In this document: positions 24,520-32,859 of the stretch, piece after piece
How the letters are laid out: every line of letters starts with the position of its first letter
Position numbering within the stretch: position 1 is the first letter of the stretch
DNA from: Nocardia amikacinitolerans NBRC 108937
GTDB taxonomy: Bacteria; Actinomycetota; Actinomycetes; Mycobacteriales; Mycobacteriaceae
Length of the DNA: 64,000 bases
Direction of reading: 5' to 3'
NCBI RefSeq assembly: GCF_001612615.1
Contig: NZ_BDAU01000035.1
Location: 1 to 64,000, forward strand
Program-made: the position numbers and the translations under genes
Notes under the pieces: generated by a model
What the model was told of the DNA's origin: nothing
Seen by the model: only the letters and a program-made list of their open reading frames with translations
Databases searched by the model: none

Positions 24520-25926
24520 ATGCGGGACGTGGTCGTGTTGATACCGGGGATCGGCGGTTCCGTGCTGGCCCGCGACGGCAAGGAGCTGTGGGCTCCCACG
24601 CCGGGCGCGGTGCTGCGCGGAGTGTTGTCCCTCGGACGCAGCATCAAGAGGCTGCGGCTGGACGGCGACGATCCGGCCGCCGCCGACGTGGACGGCGTCG
24701 TCGCGACGCGGGTCGTGCCGGACCTGCACATCGTGCCCGGTCTGGATTGGAAGATCGACGGCTACACCCGTTTCCGCAAACAGCTGATCGAGCGGTTCGG
24801 GGCGGTCGAGGGCGAGAACTACTTCGAGTTCCCCTACGACTGGCGGCGCGACAACCGGGTGGCCGCCGCGAAACTCGCCAGGTCGGCGCACGATTGGCTG
24901 CGGAACTGGCGGGAGAAGTCCGGCGCCGCCGACGCGAAACTGGTCCTGATCGGGCATTCGATGGGCGGCATCGTCTCGCGGCTCTACCTGGAACAGCTCG
25001 ACGGATGGAAGGACACCCGCAGGCTGATCACCTTCGGGACGCCCTATTCCGGGTCGATCAATGCCCTCGACTTCCTCGCGAACGGCTTCCGCAAGAGCTG
25101 GGGCCCGTTCGACGTCGACCTCTCCGACCTGCTGCGCTCGTTCACCTCGGCGTATCAGCTGCTGCCGTCGTACCGCTGCGTGGCGGGGCCCGACGGTACG
25201 TGGCTCAATCTCGACGACGCCAGCTTGGACTGGAGCCGCACCGGCGTGGACGCAGCCCGGCTGCGGGATGCCGTCCAGCTGCACCGTGGCTTGCGCGAGC
25301 AGGTGAACGGCCGGATCTCCGAAACGGGACCCGGTTACGAGATCCGGCCGGTCATCGGCGACTTCCAGCCGACGCGGTGGGCCGCGCGACTCACCGACGG
25401 CCGGATCGAGGTGCTGTGGGCGCGCAAGGCGGCGGGCGAGGACGGCGGCGACGGCACGGTCCCGAAGGTGTCCGCGATCCCGCACGAGCTGATGGACGGC
25501 TGGCGCAACGCCTCGTTCGTGAGCCAGAAGCACGGGTCGTTGCAGAACGACGATCCGGTCCTCGACCACGTCGGCGGCGTGCTGCGCACGGCCGAGTTCG
25601 GTGGCGTCGACGTCTTCCCGGCCGTGAAGGACCCGGTCGCGCTCGCGGTGGAGGACGTCACCACCGACGAACCGATGATCGTTCGCGCGAAGACCGCCGA
25701 CCCCGCCGCGGCGCTGGTCGCGACGGTGGAGGATCTCGGCCGCGGCGTGTCCACCAGGCATCCGCTGACCGAGGCGTCCGACGGTTGGCGAGAGGTCGTT
25801 CTGGCCGACGTTCTCCCCGGTGACTACCGGGTGACCGTGTCCGCCGACACCGTCCATCCGGTGACCGATCTGGTGAGCGTTGTCGACCTCGACGAGCTCG
25901 CCCGCAGCGCGGAAGGGCCGGGATAG
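24520..25926 (+). CDS. LCAT-like phospholipase/acyltransferase
   Basis: 468-residue alpha/beta hydrolase of the lecithin:cholesterol acyltransferase type. It starts VVVLIPGIGGSVLARDGKELW, the usual LCAT oxyanion region. The catalytic serine is Ser147 in LIGHSMGGIVSRLYLE, the acid Asp311 in GGDGTVPKVS and the histidine His338 in SQKHGSL. FEFPYDWRRDNR is another LCAT hallmark. Residues about 370-468 look like a beta-sandwich (WREVVLADVLPGDYRVTVSA). There is no signal peptide or membrane helix, so it faces cytoplasmic-side phospholipids. GGAGG precedes the ATG. It starts 136 bp after the protease-nuclease and ends 2 nt before the CHAT gene, implying coupled translation. Probably a membrane-damaging effector; substrate not shown. 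Confidence 0.9.
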   Translation: MRDVVVLIPGIGGSVLARDGKELWAPTPGAVLRGVLSLGRSIKRLRLDGDDPAAADVDGVVATRVVPDLHIVPGLDWKIDGYTRFRKQLIERFGAVEGENYFEFPYDWRRDNRVAAAKLARSAHDWLRNWREKSGAADAKLVLIGHSMGGIVSRLYLEQLDGWKDTRRLITFGTPYSGSINALDFLANGFRKSWGPFDVDLSDLLRSFTSAYQLLPSYRCVAGPDGTWLNLDDASLDWSRTGVDAARLRDAVQLHRGLREQVNGRISETGPGYEIRPVIGDFQPTRWAARLTDGRIEVLWARKAAGEDGGDGTVPKVSAIPHELMDGWRNASFVSQKHGSLQNDDPVLDHVGGVLRTAEFGGVDVFPAVKDPVALAVEDVTTDEPMIVRAKTADPAAALVATVEDLGRGVSTRHPLTEASDGWREVVLADVLPGDYRVTVSADTVHPVTDLVSVVDLDELARSAEGPG

Positions 25927-25928
25927 CG

Positions 25929-28715
25929 ATGCCACCGGACCCCGCGCAGGCCTTCCACCGATTCGACATCAGCGTGCTGGATGCCGGTGGACGCGTGTGG
26001 GTTTCGGCATCCTCGCCGCAGGGCGCGGTGTACGCGGTGCCGCGCCCGCCGCCCACCTGGACTTTGCCGGATGGCTTCGAGACGCCGTCCGAGTGGCTCA
26101 ACGCCGTCGTGCGCAATGCCTGTTCCGGCGTCGAACGGGCCGCGATCGATATCGGGCGGGTCCTGACCCGACTGGTGTTCGAGGTACCCGAGATCGACAA
26201 TCTGTTCGCGCGGACCCGAGGCGCGGCCCGGCACGCCGGGGCACAGGTGCTCGTCCGCGTCCAGTCGGCGCCCCAGCACGTCAACGCCTGGCCGTGGGAG
26301 CTGCTGCTCGACCCGGAGAACGGCATCGCCGACGGGGTGGACTTCCTCGGCTGCGCTCGGGACACCCACATCCTGCGGCTCGGGCGTTTCCGCACCTATC
26401 CGGTTCAGCAGGCGCCGGAACCGATCGAGGCGCCGTTGAACGTGCTGATCGTCATGTCCAGCCCCATGCCGAAGGTCGGTGAGCAGAACCAGGAAGCGCT
26501 GTTCGACCTGTACGCGGCGAAGCGCGCGTTGCTGGACGGGCTGAAACCGCTCGTGCGACAGGGCAGGCTCAACATCGTCGTCGAGGACCGGCCGTCGACC
26601 GAGCGGATTCGGCAGACCATTCGCCGCCAAGCCGACGGGTTCCAGATCTTCCACTATCTCGGGCACGCAGCGCCGCACGGCTTCAAGCTCGAAGACGCGA
26701 GCGGCCGTGGCCGTTTCGTGCACAACGCGGAACTCTGCAAAATCCTGTCCGAACTGCCCGACCTGCGGCTGGCGGTCTTCGCGGGGTGCGAGACCGCGCG
26801 GGCACCCGCCGCTGCCGCGGGCGACGACTGGCGCGGTCAGATGTCCACCGCCGACCACTTCGTGCGCGACGTCTGCCCGATGGTCATCGGCATGCAGACG
26901 GTGCTGCCGTTCGGCACCGAAAAGATCTTCACCAGCTCCTTCTACGAATCGCTCGCCGCGGGACACACGGTGGCGACGGCGCTGCGGCTGGCCAGACAGG
27001 CGATCGCGACCGACGAATTCTCCGGAGGGGCCCTGCTGAACTGGGTGGTGCCGACGCTGCACGTCGGCGCCAACGAACCGGGCGCGCTGATCGACAAGCG
27101 CACCCGCGGCAGGCCGATCGTGCTGCGGCCGCGCGTCTACCGCCCGTTCGGCATCGCGCAGGGCGACCCGAGGTTCATCTCGCGCCTGACCGAGCTGCGG
27201 CAAGCCATCGACGTACTCGGCGGAAAGACGCAGGCTCGGCTCCTGCACGTCAAAGGTGTTGCGGGCAGCGGTAAGTCGGCGTTCGTGGACCGCGTACTCG
27301 ACGATCTCGACGACGACGTAGTCCGGGTGTTCGTCGCCGCCCGCTGGCTGCTCGACGAGTCCAAGGTCCGGCGCCGCGATCACAACCCGGTCGGGATACT
27401 GCACGACGCCGTGGCCGCCGCGATGACGGACAGCGGGATGCGGCTGCCGCGCGGCAGTCTGGCCAAAGACCCGATAGACCTGTGGGGGAACTTGCTCGGC
27501 AAGCTCGAGCACACGCGCTTCGTGCTCGCCGTCGACGAGGCGGAACTGCTCGCCGGCGACGAGCGCGGCGCCGCCGCGTTGCGCGCGCTCGGTGAACTGC
27601 TCGACCGCCGACTGCCCGCCAGGGTCGCGATCACCTCGACCAACGGCGTCGCCGGATTGACCGATCGCGCCGACATGCCATCGCGCACCCGGGAGATACG
27701 GCTGGACCTGCTGGCCTGGCCCGAGGTGTGGCAGTGGATACGCAGCAATCAGCCCGTTCTCGTCCGGTTCGGACCCGCCGTCCTCTCGCGCCTGTACGCG
27801 GATCTACCGCGCCTCGAACAGTGGGACCAGCTCGCCGACCGCGTGCGGTCCCTCGCCACACCGCCGTCGGCGGAATCGCTCGCCGCCCTCGCTCGCGAGA
27901 ACGTCGAGGAGGTCGCCGCACCGGTGGACACGCAGGACCTGTTCACCGCGGCGCCGGACCCGAACCGGACGAAGCGCCCGCTGCGGCTCGCCCTCGCCGG
28001 GGCGACGTCGGACACCGCAGGTGAGCTCGCGCGCACGATCACCCAGTTCGCCGGTGAACGCGGCGTCGCGGGACGTGCGGTGCTCTTCGGAACGGCCGAC
28101 AGCGCGGCGGCGTTCGCCGAAGTGGTTCCCCTCGACGGCGTGACGGATCAAGAGCGGTTCGCCCAGCGGGCGTGCGCCGACATCGTCGTGGTGAACGACG
28201 TCTCGGACGCGGCGCTGCTACACGGCCGGGACCATCTCGTCGTCGGTGGCGCGGCCTCGGGGCTCGAGCACGCCTCGGGCACCGCGCGGCGGCGCCTGTT
28301 GATCGCGGGCACCGTCGACCATGCCGGGCCGGTCGATGTCGTCGTCGACCCGACGCAGCACGGCACGTCGGCGGAGACCGCAGCGGCGATCGCGGCGCTG
28401 ATCGTCTGGGCGACCAACCGCTCGCAAGACGCCGAACACGTCCGAACCCTGTTGCTGGAGACCGCCGAGAAGAAGCGGCTCTCGGACGGGCGCACGGTGC
28501 GACGGCTCAATGTGACGACCGCGCTGGACACCCTGCGCAAACGCGACATCGTCGAAACGATCGGATCGGACAAGCTCGACCTGCCCCAAGTACTGGCCAG
28601 GACGGGGGCCAGATCGGATCAGGCCATCTCCCTTGTCGACAAGCTGGTCGAGAACGGCGCGCTGGTCAAGACGGTCAACGACGGCGTCGAATGGTTGACG
28701 CGGCCGGATCGGTGA
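25929..28715 (+). CDS. CHAT caspase-like protease fused to a P-loop NTPase
   Basis: 928 residues. The first 100 form an undefined N-terminal domain. Residues about 105-380 are a CHAT domain: NAWPWELLLDPE, then His246 in FHYLGHAAPHG and Cys287 in AVFAGCETARA, with VCPMVIGMQTVLP and FYESLAAGHTVATAL after them. Residues about 405-640 are a STAND-like NTPase with Walker A GVAGSGKS (443-450) and Walker B FVLAVDEAE. A Rossmann-like segment follows (PLRLALAGATSD, ADIVVVND), and the C-terminus looks like a winged helix (VTTALDTLRKRDIVETIG, ISLVDKLVENGALV). Such proteins serve as nucleotide-driven sensors whose protease then cuts a partner. The gene starts 2 nt after the LCAT-like gene. Likely the trigger of the three-gene system. 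Confidence 0.9.
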   Translation: MPPDPAQAFHRFDISVLDAGGRVWVSASSPQGAVYAVPRPPPTWTLPDGFETPSEWLNAVVRNACSGVERAAIDIGRVLTRLVFEVPEIDNLFARTRGAARHAGAQVLVRVQSAPQHVNAWPWELLLDPENGIADGVDFLGCARDTHILRLGRFRTYPVQQAPEPIEAPLNVLIVMSSPMPKVGEQNQEALFDLYAAKRALLDGLKPLVRQGRLNIVVEDRPSTERIRQTIRRQADGFQIFHYLGHAAPHGFKLEDASGRGRFVHNAELCKILSELPDLRLAVFAGCETARAPAAAAGDDWRGQMSTADHFVRDVCPMVIGMQTVLPFGTEKIFTSSFYESLAAGHTVATALRLARQAIATDEFSGGALLNWVVPTLHVGANEPGALIDKRTRGRPIVLRPRVYRPFGIAQGDPRFISRLTELRQAIDVLGGKTQARLLHVKGVAGSGKSAFVDRVLDDLDDDVVRVFVAARWLLDESKVRRRDHNPVGILHDAVAAAMTDSGMRLPRGSLAKDPIDLWGNLLGKLEHTRFVLAVDEAELLAGDERGAAALRALGELLDRRLPARVAITSTNGVAGLTDRADMPSRTREIRLDLLAWPEVWQWIRSNQPVLVRFGPAVLSRLYADLPRLEQWDQLADRVRSLATPPSAESLAALARENVEEVAAPVDTQDLFTAAPDPNRTKRPLRLALAGATSDTAGELARTITQFAGERGVAGRAVLFGTADSAAAFAEVVPLDGVTDQERFAQRACADIVVVNDVSDAALLHGRDHLVVGGAASGLEHASGTARRRLLIAGTVDHAGPVDVVVDPTQHGTSAETAAAIAALIVWATNRSQDAEHVRTLLLETAEKKRLSDGRTVRRLNVTTALDTLRKRDIVETIGSDKLDLPQVLARTGARSDQAISLVDKLVENGALVKTVNDGVEWLTRPDR

Positions 28716-28721
28716 CGCCGC

Positions 28722-29450
28722 TCAGCGCCAGCCGGGGAGTTCCGGCAGCGGGCCGGACAGATCCTCGCCGGACGAGCGGCCGATGAGCCACGCGAGCAGG
28801 GAGGGGGCCGGGCCGAGGACGGTGTGGGTGGGGGTGCCGGGGGTGAGGGACGTGGTGAAGTCGAGGTCGCTGGCTTGGATGTCGAAGGGTGGAATGTCGG
28901 GGGTGAGGAGGTTGGCGATGTCGCCTGCGACGCGGGGCAGGGCACGGGTGACGAAGGAGGTCGGCCAGTCGGCGGGGGTGTAGGAGGCGGCGAGGTCGAC
29001 GTGGTGAATCTCGACCTCCAGCAGGCGCATCCACGGAACTTCGGCGGCGGGTATGGCGCGGCCCTGGCGGGTGCGGACGGTGGCGGTCCAGGCTTCCGGC
29101 GGTGCGGTGGTTGCGAGGGCCGACCAGCGATTGGCGGCGGCTTCGATGTCGCGAAGTTGTTCGGCGATCGGCCGCGGCGCGCCCGCGTCGATGTCGAACT
29201 CGCGTAGGAACGGGCTCGCGTACTGCGGGGTCTCGATGCCGGTGCGGGCCCAGATCAGGAGGTTGACCAGGCTGTCGGCGTTACGCGCGAGGTGGGCGAG
29301 CACGTGCCCGCGGGTCCACCCCGGCAGCAGCGAGGGTTCGATGACGTCGCCGTCGCCGAGACCGCGCACGGTGTCGAGCAACCGCGCGGTCGCGTCGGCG
29401 ACCTGGTCGAGCAGTTCGTGCGGCGTGGGATCCTGCGCGTCGCTGGTCAC
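28722..29450 (-). CDS. Mycothiol-dependent maleylpyruvate isomerase-type protein (DinB-like)
   Basis: 242 residues with the DinB/MDMPI four-helix fold. LPGWTRGHVLAHLARNADSL carries the first metal histidine; the Glu/His pair is in LLEVEIHHVDLAASY. A C-terminal MDMPI-type alpha/beta part follows (LLAWLIGRSSGEDLSG). Members use mycothiol or act as thiol transferases in actinobacteria. No aromatic-degradation genes are near, so the substrate is unknown. GTG start. It converges with the CHAT gene 6 bp away. Confidence 0.9.
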   Translation of the reverse strand: MTSDAQDPTPHELLDQVADATARLLDTVRGLGDGDVIEPSLLPGWTRGHVLAHLARNADSLVNLLIWARTGIETPQYASPFLREFDIDAGAPRPIAEQLRDIEAAANRWSALATTAPPEAWTATVRTRQGRAIPAAEVPWMRLLEVEIHHVDLAASYTPADWPTSFVTRALPRVAGDIANLLTPDIPPFDIQASDLDFTTSLTPGTPTHTVLGPAPSLLAWLIGRSSGEDLSGPLPELPGWR

Positions 29451-29510
29451 GCTGTCGACCTTAACGGGCGCGACCGGCCGCGGTCGGTCGAACCGCCCAC
29501 GGCCCGAGGC

Positions 29511-29930
29511 CTATTCGGCGACGAGCCGGTCCAAGCTCCGATCGGTGACGACCGCGTCGGCCTCGATCTCCACCAGCAGCGCGGGCGTGATGAGTGCCTG
29601 TACCTGGTACATCGACGCGGCGGGCCGGATCGATCCGAACACTTCGGCGTGCGCGGCGGCGACCTCCGGCCACCGCGCGATATCGGTGACGAAGATCCGC
29701 GTGCGGACCACGTCGGCCAGCCGCGCGCCTGCCTCGTCGAGCGCAACGGCGATGCGGCGCAAGGTTTCCCTGGTCTGCTCGCCGATGTCGTCGCCACCGA
29801 CGGCGGTTCCGCCCGGCCCCGCCGCGGTGGTCCCGCTGACCGCGACGAAGTCGCCGACACGTACCGCCCGCGAGTAGCCGACGACGTCTTCGAACTCGGA
29901 TTCGGAGGAGATGTTCACGCGCTCTGTCAT
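29511..29930 (-). CDS. RidA/YjgF-family enamine-imine deaminase-like protein
   Basis: 139 residues with the Rid fold: YSRAVRVGDFVAVSGTTA at the N-terminus, DVVRTRIFVTDIARWPEV in the middle (the Arg of the active site is in VVRTRIFV), and LLVEIEADAVV at the end. Members hydrolyse reactive enamines from PLP enzymes; the C-terminal part differs from classic RidA, so it may be another subgroup. ATG at 29930. Confidence 0.88.
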   Translation of the reverse strand: MTERVNISSESEFEDVVGYSRAVRVGDFVAVSGTTAAGPGGTAVGGDDIGEQTRETLRRIAVALDEAGARLADVVRTRIFVTDIARWPEVAAAHAEVFGSIRPAASMYQVQALITPALLVEIEADAVVTDRSLDRLVAE

Positions 29931-30003
29931 GGCGACAGCATGCGTCAGCCCGAACCGTCCTCGCCAACAAATAATTCGACACCGAACCCTCCGCCGCGCG
30001 AAA

Positions 30004-30726
30004 TCACCCGGTGCGGTCGACCGGTTCGGCCCACTCCCTGCCCTCGACGACCACGGCGACGGCCAACGTGAGCAACCACAGCGACATCGACCCGACCTGG
30101 ATCCGCTGGGCGATGCCGAGCGCGTAGTCGCCGGACAGGTTGTCGGCCACCAGCATCCACACCGTCGCCGCGGACCCGACCACCAGCGCGACGACCCCGA
30201 ACTCGCGCAGAATCCGCCAGCGGTGATAGCGGAACGCCGCAAGGCTGAACGCGAAGACCGAGACGGCGATCGAGGTGACCGCGAGCGTGCTTGTCAGCGC
30301 GTGCGGCTGATGCAACTGCGGGAAGAGCTGGTTCGGTTCGCCGCAACCCGGCTCGCCGGGTGTGCAGTCGCGCAACGGGAGCAGCGCGTCCGCGATGGTC
30401 GCCGCGCCGAAGCAGGCCAGCGCGACCCAACCGACGGTGGTCAGCCTGCGCCGAGGAAAGATCAGCAGCCCGGCGAGGGCGGCCGGGATGAGCAGCGCGC
30501 CGGCGATCTTGTCCGCCGTTCCGAACACCTCGCGATAGGGCTTGCCTTCCGCGTCGAGCTCGCTGAGGAAGGAGTTCACCGGGTCGGAGTCGATGGGCAG
30601 CACGAACTCCAGCACCCAGGACGAGTAGCAGAGTCCGGCGATCGCGATCGCGGCGGCGATCGGCCAGGACGCGATCGGCGCACGTCGTTCGGCGATCCTG
30701 CTCCCGTCGTCGGTCACGCTGCCCAT
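30004..30726 (-). CDS. DUF998-like multi-spanning membrane protein
   Basis: 240 residues with about six membrane helices. The FLSELDAEGKPYREVF segment after the first helix and LLPLRDCTPGEPGC with HALTSTLAVTSI later are the pattern of DUF998 membrane proteins of unknown function. Two cysteines in the CTPGEPGC loop could form a disulfide. ATG at 30726 chosen; the long upstream extension of the frame is not protein-like. Confidence 0.82.
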   Translation of the reverse strand: MGSVTDDGSRIAERRAPIASWPIAAAIAIAGLCYSSWVLEFVLPIDSDPVNSFLSELDAEGKPYREVFGTADKIAGALLIPAALAGLLIFPRRRLTTVGWVALACFGAATIADALLPLRDCTPGEPGCGEPNQLFPQLHQPHALTSTLAVTSIAVSVFAFSLAAFRYHRWRILREFGVVALVVGSAATVWMLVADNLSGDYALGIAQRIQVGSMSLWLLTLAVAVVVEGREWAEPVDRTG

Positions 30727-30860
30727 TCTCGGCGAACCGTTCGGTGCCTGGTTCGAGGCGAAAGATGCGTGTTTCCCGCGGTTCGCACGGCTTCGACAGG
30801 CGGTGCACAGGCTACTGTCAGCTTGTCCGGCCAGTCTGGAGTGGAAGCGAGGAGGTTTCC

Positions 30861-30974
30861 ATGATCGGATATGCGACAGCCGCCGCCGGTTTGGCGATGA
30901 TGGCGACGATGGTGGTGTCGGGTTATCTCGCCGCCCACGCGCCACGCACTCTGGTGCGCGTCCGGCACCGTTAG
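30861..30974 (+). CDS. 37-residue membrane peptide
   Basis: Starts MIGYATAAAGLAMMATMVVS and ends with a basic tail (RTLVRVRHR), giving one membrane helix with a positive C-terminus. A GAGGAGG ribosome-binding site lies 6 nt before the ATG. Too short for family assignment. It sits between the divergent DUF998-like gene and the convergent vsr gene. Confidence 0.6.
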   Translation: MIGYATAAAGLAMMATMVVSGYLAAHAPRTLVRVRHR

Positions 30975-30980
30975 ACCGAG

Positions 30981-31397
30981 TCAGCCGGGTTCCCGGAGCG
31001 CGGCCTGCACGCGATCGGCCGCCGCGGCCGGGTCTTCGTGTTCCCAGATCCGCACCACATGCCATCCGGCGGCGTGCAGGGTCGCGTCGGTGGCGCGATC
31101 GCGCGCGACATTGCCCGCGAGCTTGGCCGCCCACCACTCGGCGTTGTTCTTCGGATAGGTCGCGTGCTCGGGGCAGCTGTGCCAGAAGCATCCGTCGACG
31201 TACACCGCGACCTTGCGCCGCGGAAAGACCACGTCGGCGCGGCGGCGTTGGCCGCGTATGGGCGCGCGATCCACGAAATAGCGCAGCCCGCGCCGGAACA
31301 GCTCTCGGCGTAGCGCCAGCTCCGGTGCGGTCCCGCTGCGTCGCTGCCTGGCCAGTCGGGCGCTGGTCACGGCATCGGTGCGTGGACGTTCGATCAT
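30981..31397 (-). CDS. vsr: Very short patch repair endonuclease (Vsr)
   Basis: 138 residues with all the Vsr hallmarks: SGTAPELALRRELFRRGLRY at the start, the metal Asp in RRRADVVFPRRKVAVYVDG, CFWHSCPEHATYPKNN and the NVARDRATDATLHAAGWHV helix. It nicks 5' of T in T:G mismatches produced by 5-methylcytosine deamination. It follows the C5-methyltransferase gene on the same strand with only 4 bp between them, the expected pairing. Confidence 0.95.
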   Translation of the reverse strand: MIERPRTDAVTSARLARQRRSGTAPELALRRELFRRGLRYFVDRAPIRGQRRRADVVFPRRKVAVYVDGCFWHSCPEHATYPKNNAEWWAAKLAGNVARDRATDATLHAAGWHVVRIWEHEDPAAAADRVQAALREPG

Positions 31398-31401
31398 CGG
31401 C

Positions 31402-32556
31402 TCAGGCCGCCCAGCCGCCCATGCGATCCAGGTGGTTCTCCACATCGGTGAGGAAACCGTCGGGGAACCGCAGCGAGCCCATCCCCGCCCGGCGCAGGAA
31501 TCCGGCGGTGGCGCGCGCGGAGAGCAGGCGCGAATCGGTGAGGAAGTTCTTCAGGTCCTCGTAGGGCTCGTGCACCGGCCAGGTCGACACCGGCACGCGG
31601 TAGGCCGTCCCGTTCCGGCCCCACGCCGCCGTCGGCCACGGTTGGCCGGTCAGCAGCACCCGGTCGTGTGGAATCGGATCCAGCGGCGCGGCGAGTCGCC
31701 CGCCGACCCAGGCCGCCATCCGCACGCTCACCGCGTTGCCGATCAGTTTCCAGCGATGGCCGTGCCGGATGCCGCGGACGGTGGTGGCGGGCGCGGTCCA
31801 GTCGGCGGCGAAGCCCTGCAATCGTTCTCCGTCGACAAGGCCGGGCGTCACGATCTCGCCCGACGGCAGTCGCACGGCGGGCGGGCTCGCGATGCCGAGC
31901 GCCGACCCGCCTTTCAGGGTGGGCACCGCGTTCACCGCCCAGCCGAGCCCACGCACGCCCTCGGTCCAGTAGAACCCGCACGGGTCGCTGCCCGCGTCGC
32001 CGAGATCGAGCGGTCCCGCGTCTTCGCCGAAGAGCACGCGGCGCGGGTCCTCGGTGCGCGAGGCCAGCATCAGCACCCGCTGGCGGCGCTGCGGCAGGCC
32101 GAACGCGCGCGCGTCGACGACGCGGTATGCCCAGGTGTAGCCGAGCTCGTCCAACGCCTCGGTGATGTGCCGCATGGCCGCGCCGCGGCCCAATTGCAGC
32201 ATGAACGGGACGTTCTCGATCAGCAGCCAGCGCGGCCCGCGCTTGCGCCGCACCAGGCGGAACACCTCGTCGACCAGACCCGAGCGCTGGCCGGTGATGC
32301 CCGCCGTGCGGCCCGCTTGCGAGAGGTCCTGGCAGGGAAACCCGGCCGCGACGAGTTCGGTGCCCGCCGGGATGCCGCGCAGGCGGGTGATGTCGGAATG
32401 CAGCGGGACGTCTGTGAAGTGCGCGGCGAGCACCGCCTGAGCGCCCGCGTCGATCTCGCAGAGCAGCTCGGAACGCCAGCCGTGCTCGGCGAGACCGAGC
32501 TCGAGCCCGCCGATCCCGGCGAACAGCCCGACCATCCGCCCGCCCGTCACAGTCAT
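31402..32556 (-). CDS. DNA (cytosine-5) methyltransferase
   Basis: 384 residues. Motif I is VGLFAGIGGLELGL, motif IV holds the catalytic Cys75 in AAGFPCQDLSQAGR, motif VI is ENVPFML, motif VIII is LPQRRQRVLML, and motif X is LIGNAVSVRMA. Target sequence cannot be read. No restriction endonuclease gene adjoins it; the only partner is vsr. Start at 32556 is tentative; an ATG at 32535 begins motif I directly. Confidence 0.93.
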   Translation of the reverse strand: MTVTGGRMVGLFAGIGGLELGLAEHGWRSELLCEIDAGAQAVLAAHFTDVPLHSDITRLRGIPAGTELVAAGFPCQDLSQAGRTAGITGQRSGLVDEVFRLVRRKRGPRWLLIENVPFMLQLGRGAAMRHITEALDELGYTWAYRVVDARAFGLPQRRQRVLMLASRTEDPRRVLFGEDAGPLDLGDAGSDPCGFYWTEGVRGLGWAVNAVPTLKGGSALGIASPPAVRLPSGEIVTPGLVDGERLQGFAADWTAPATTVRGIRHGHRWKLIGNAVSVRMAAWVGGRLAAPLDPIPHDRVLLTGQPWPTAAWGRNGTAYRVPVSTWPVHEPYEDLKNFLTDSRLLSARATAGFLRRAGMGSLRFPDGFLTDVENHLDRMGGWAA

Positions 32557-32859
32557 CCCTTCTCGCGATTCCACGACGGGCGCCAACACGTCCGCGCTCC
32601 GCGCCCCGCACAGCACGTTACTCGAGCCCGTCGGCGCGGACCACCGGCAGGACCACCGGGCGGCGCCCGCCCGCCGTCACTGCCGCCGTGCGAATTCGCG
32701 CGTCTTGCTGCGGATTAGCTCGACCTCCCCGGATAATGCCAATCGGCCGAATCTAGATCACGGCTGCTTCTCTTGCTCTTCCGCTTGGCCTTTCGACGCC
32801 GACGGCGTCGACGCGCAGTTCCCGGAACACCCATGCGAACGCCAGGAAAGTGAGTTTCG

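Noticed and set aside
24319..25935. 538-codon minus-strand open frame opposite the LCAT-like gene
   Set aside because: The plus strand carries an intact catalytic triad and a good ribosome-binding site; the minus product shows no fold.
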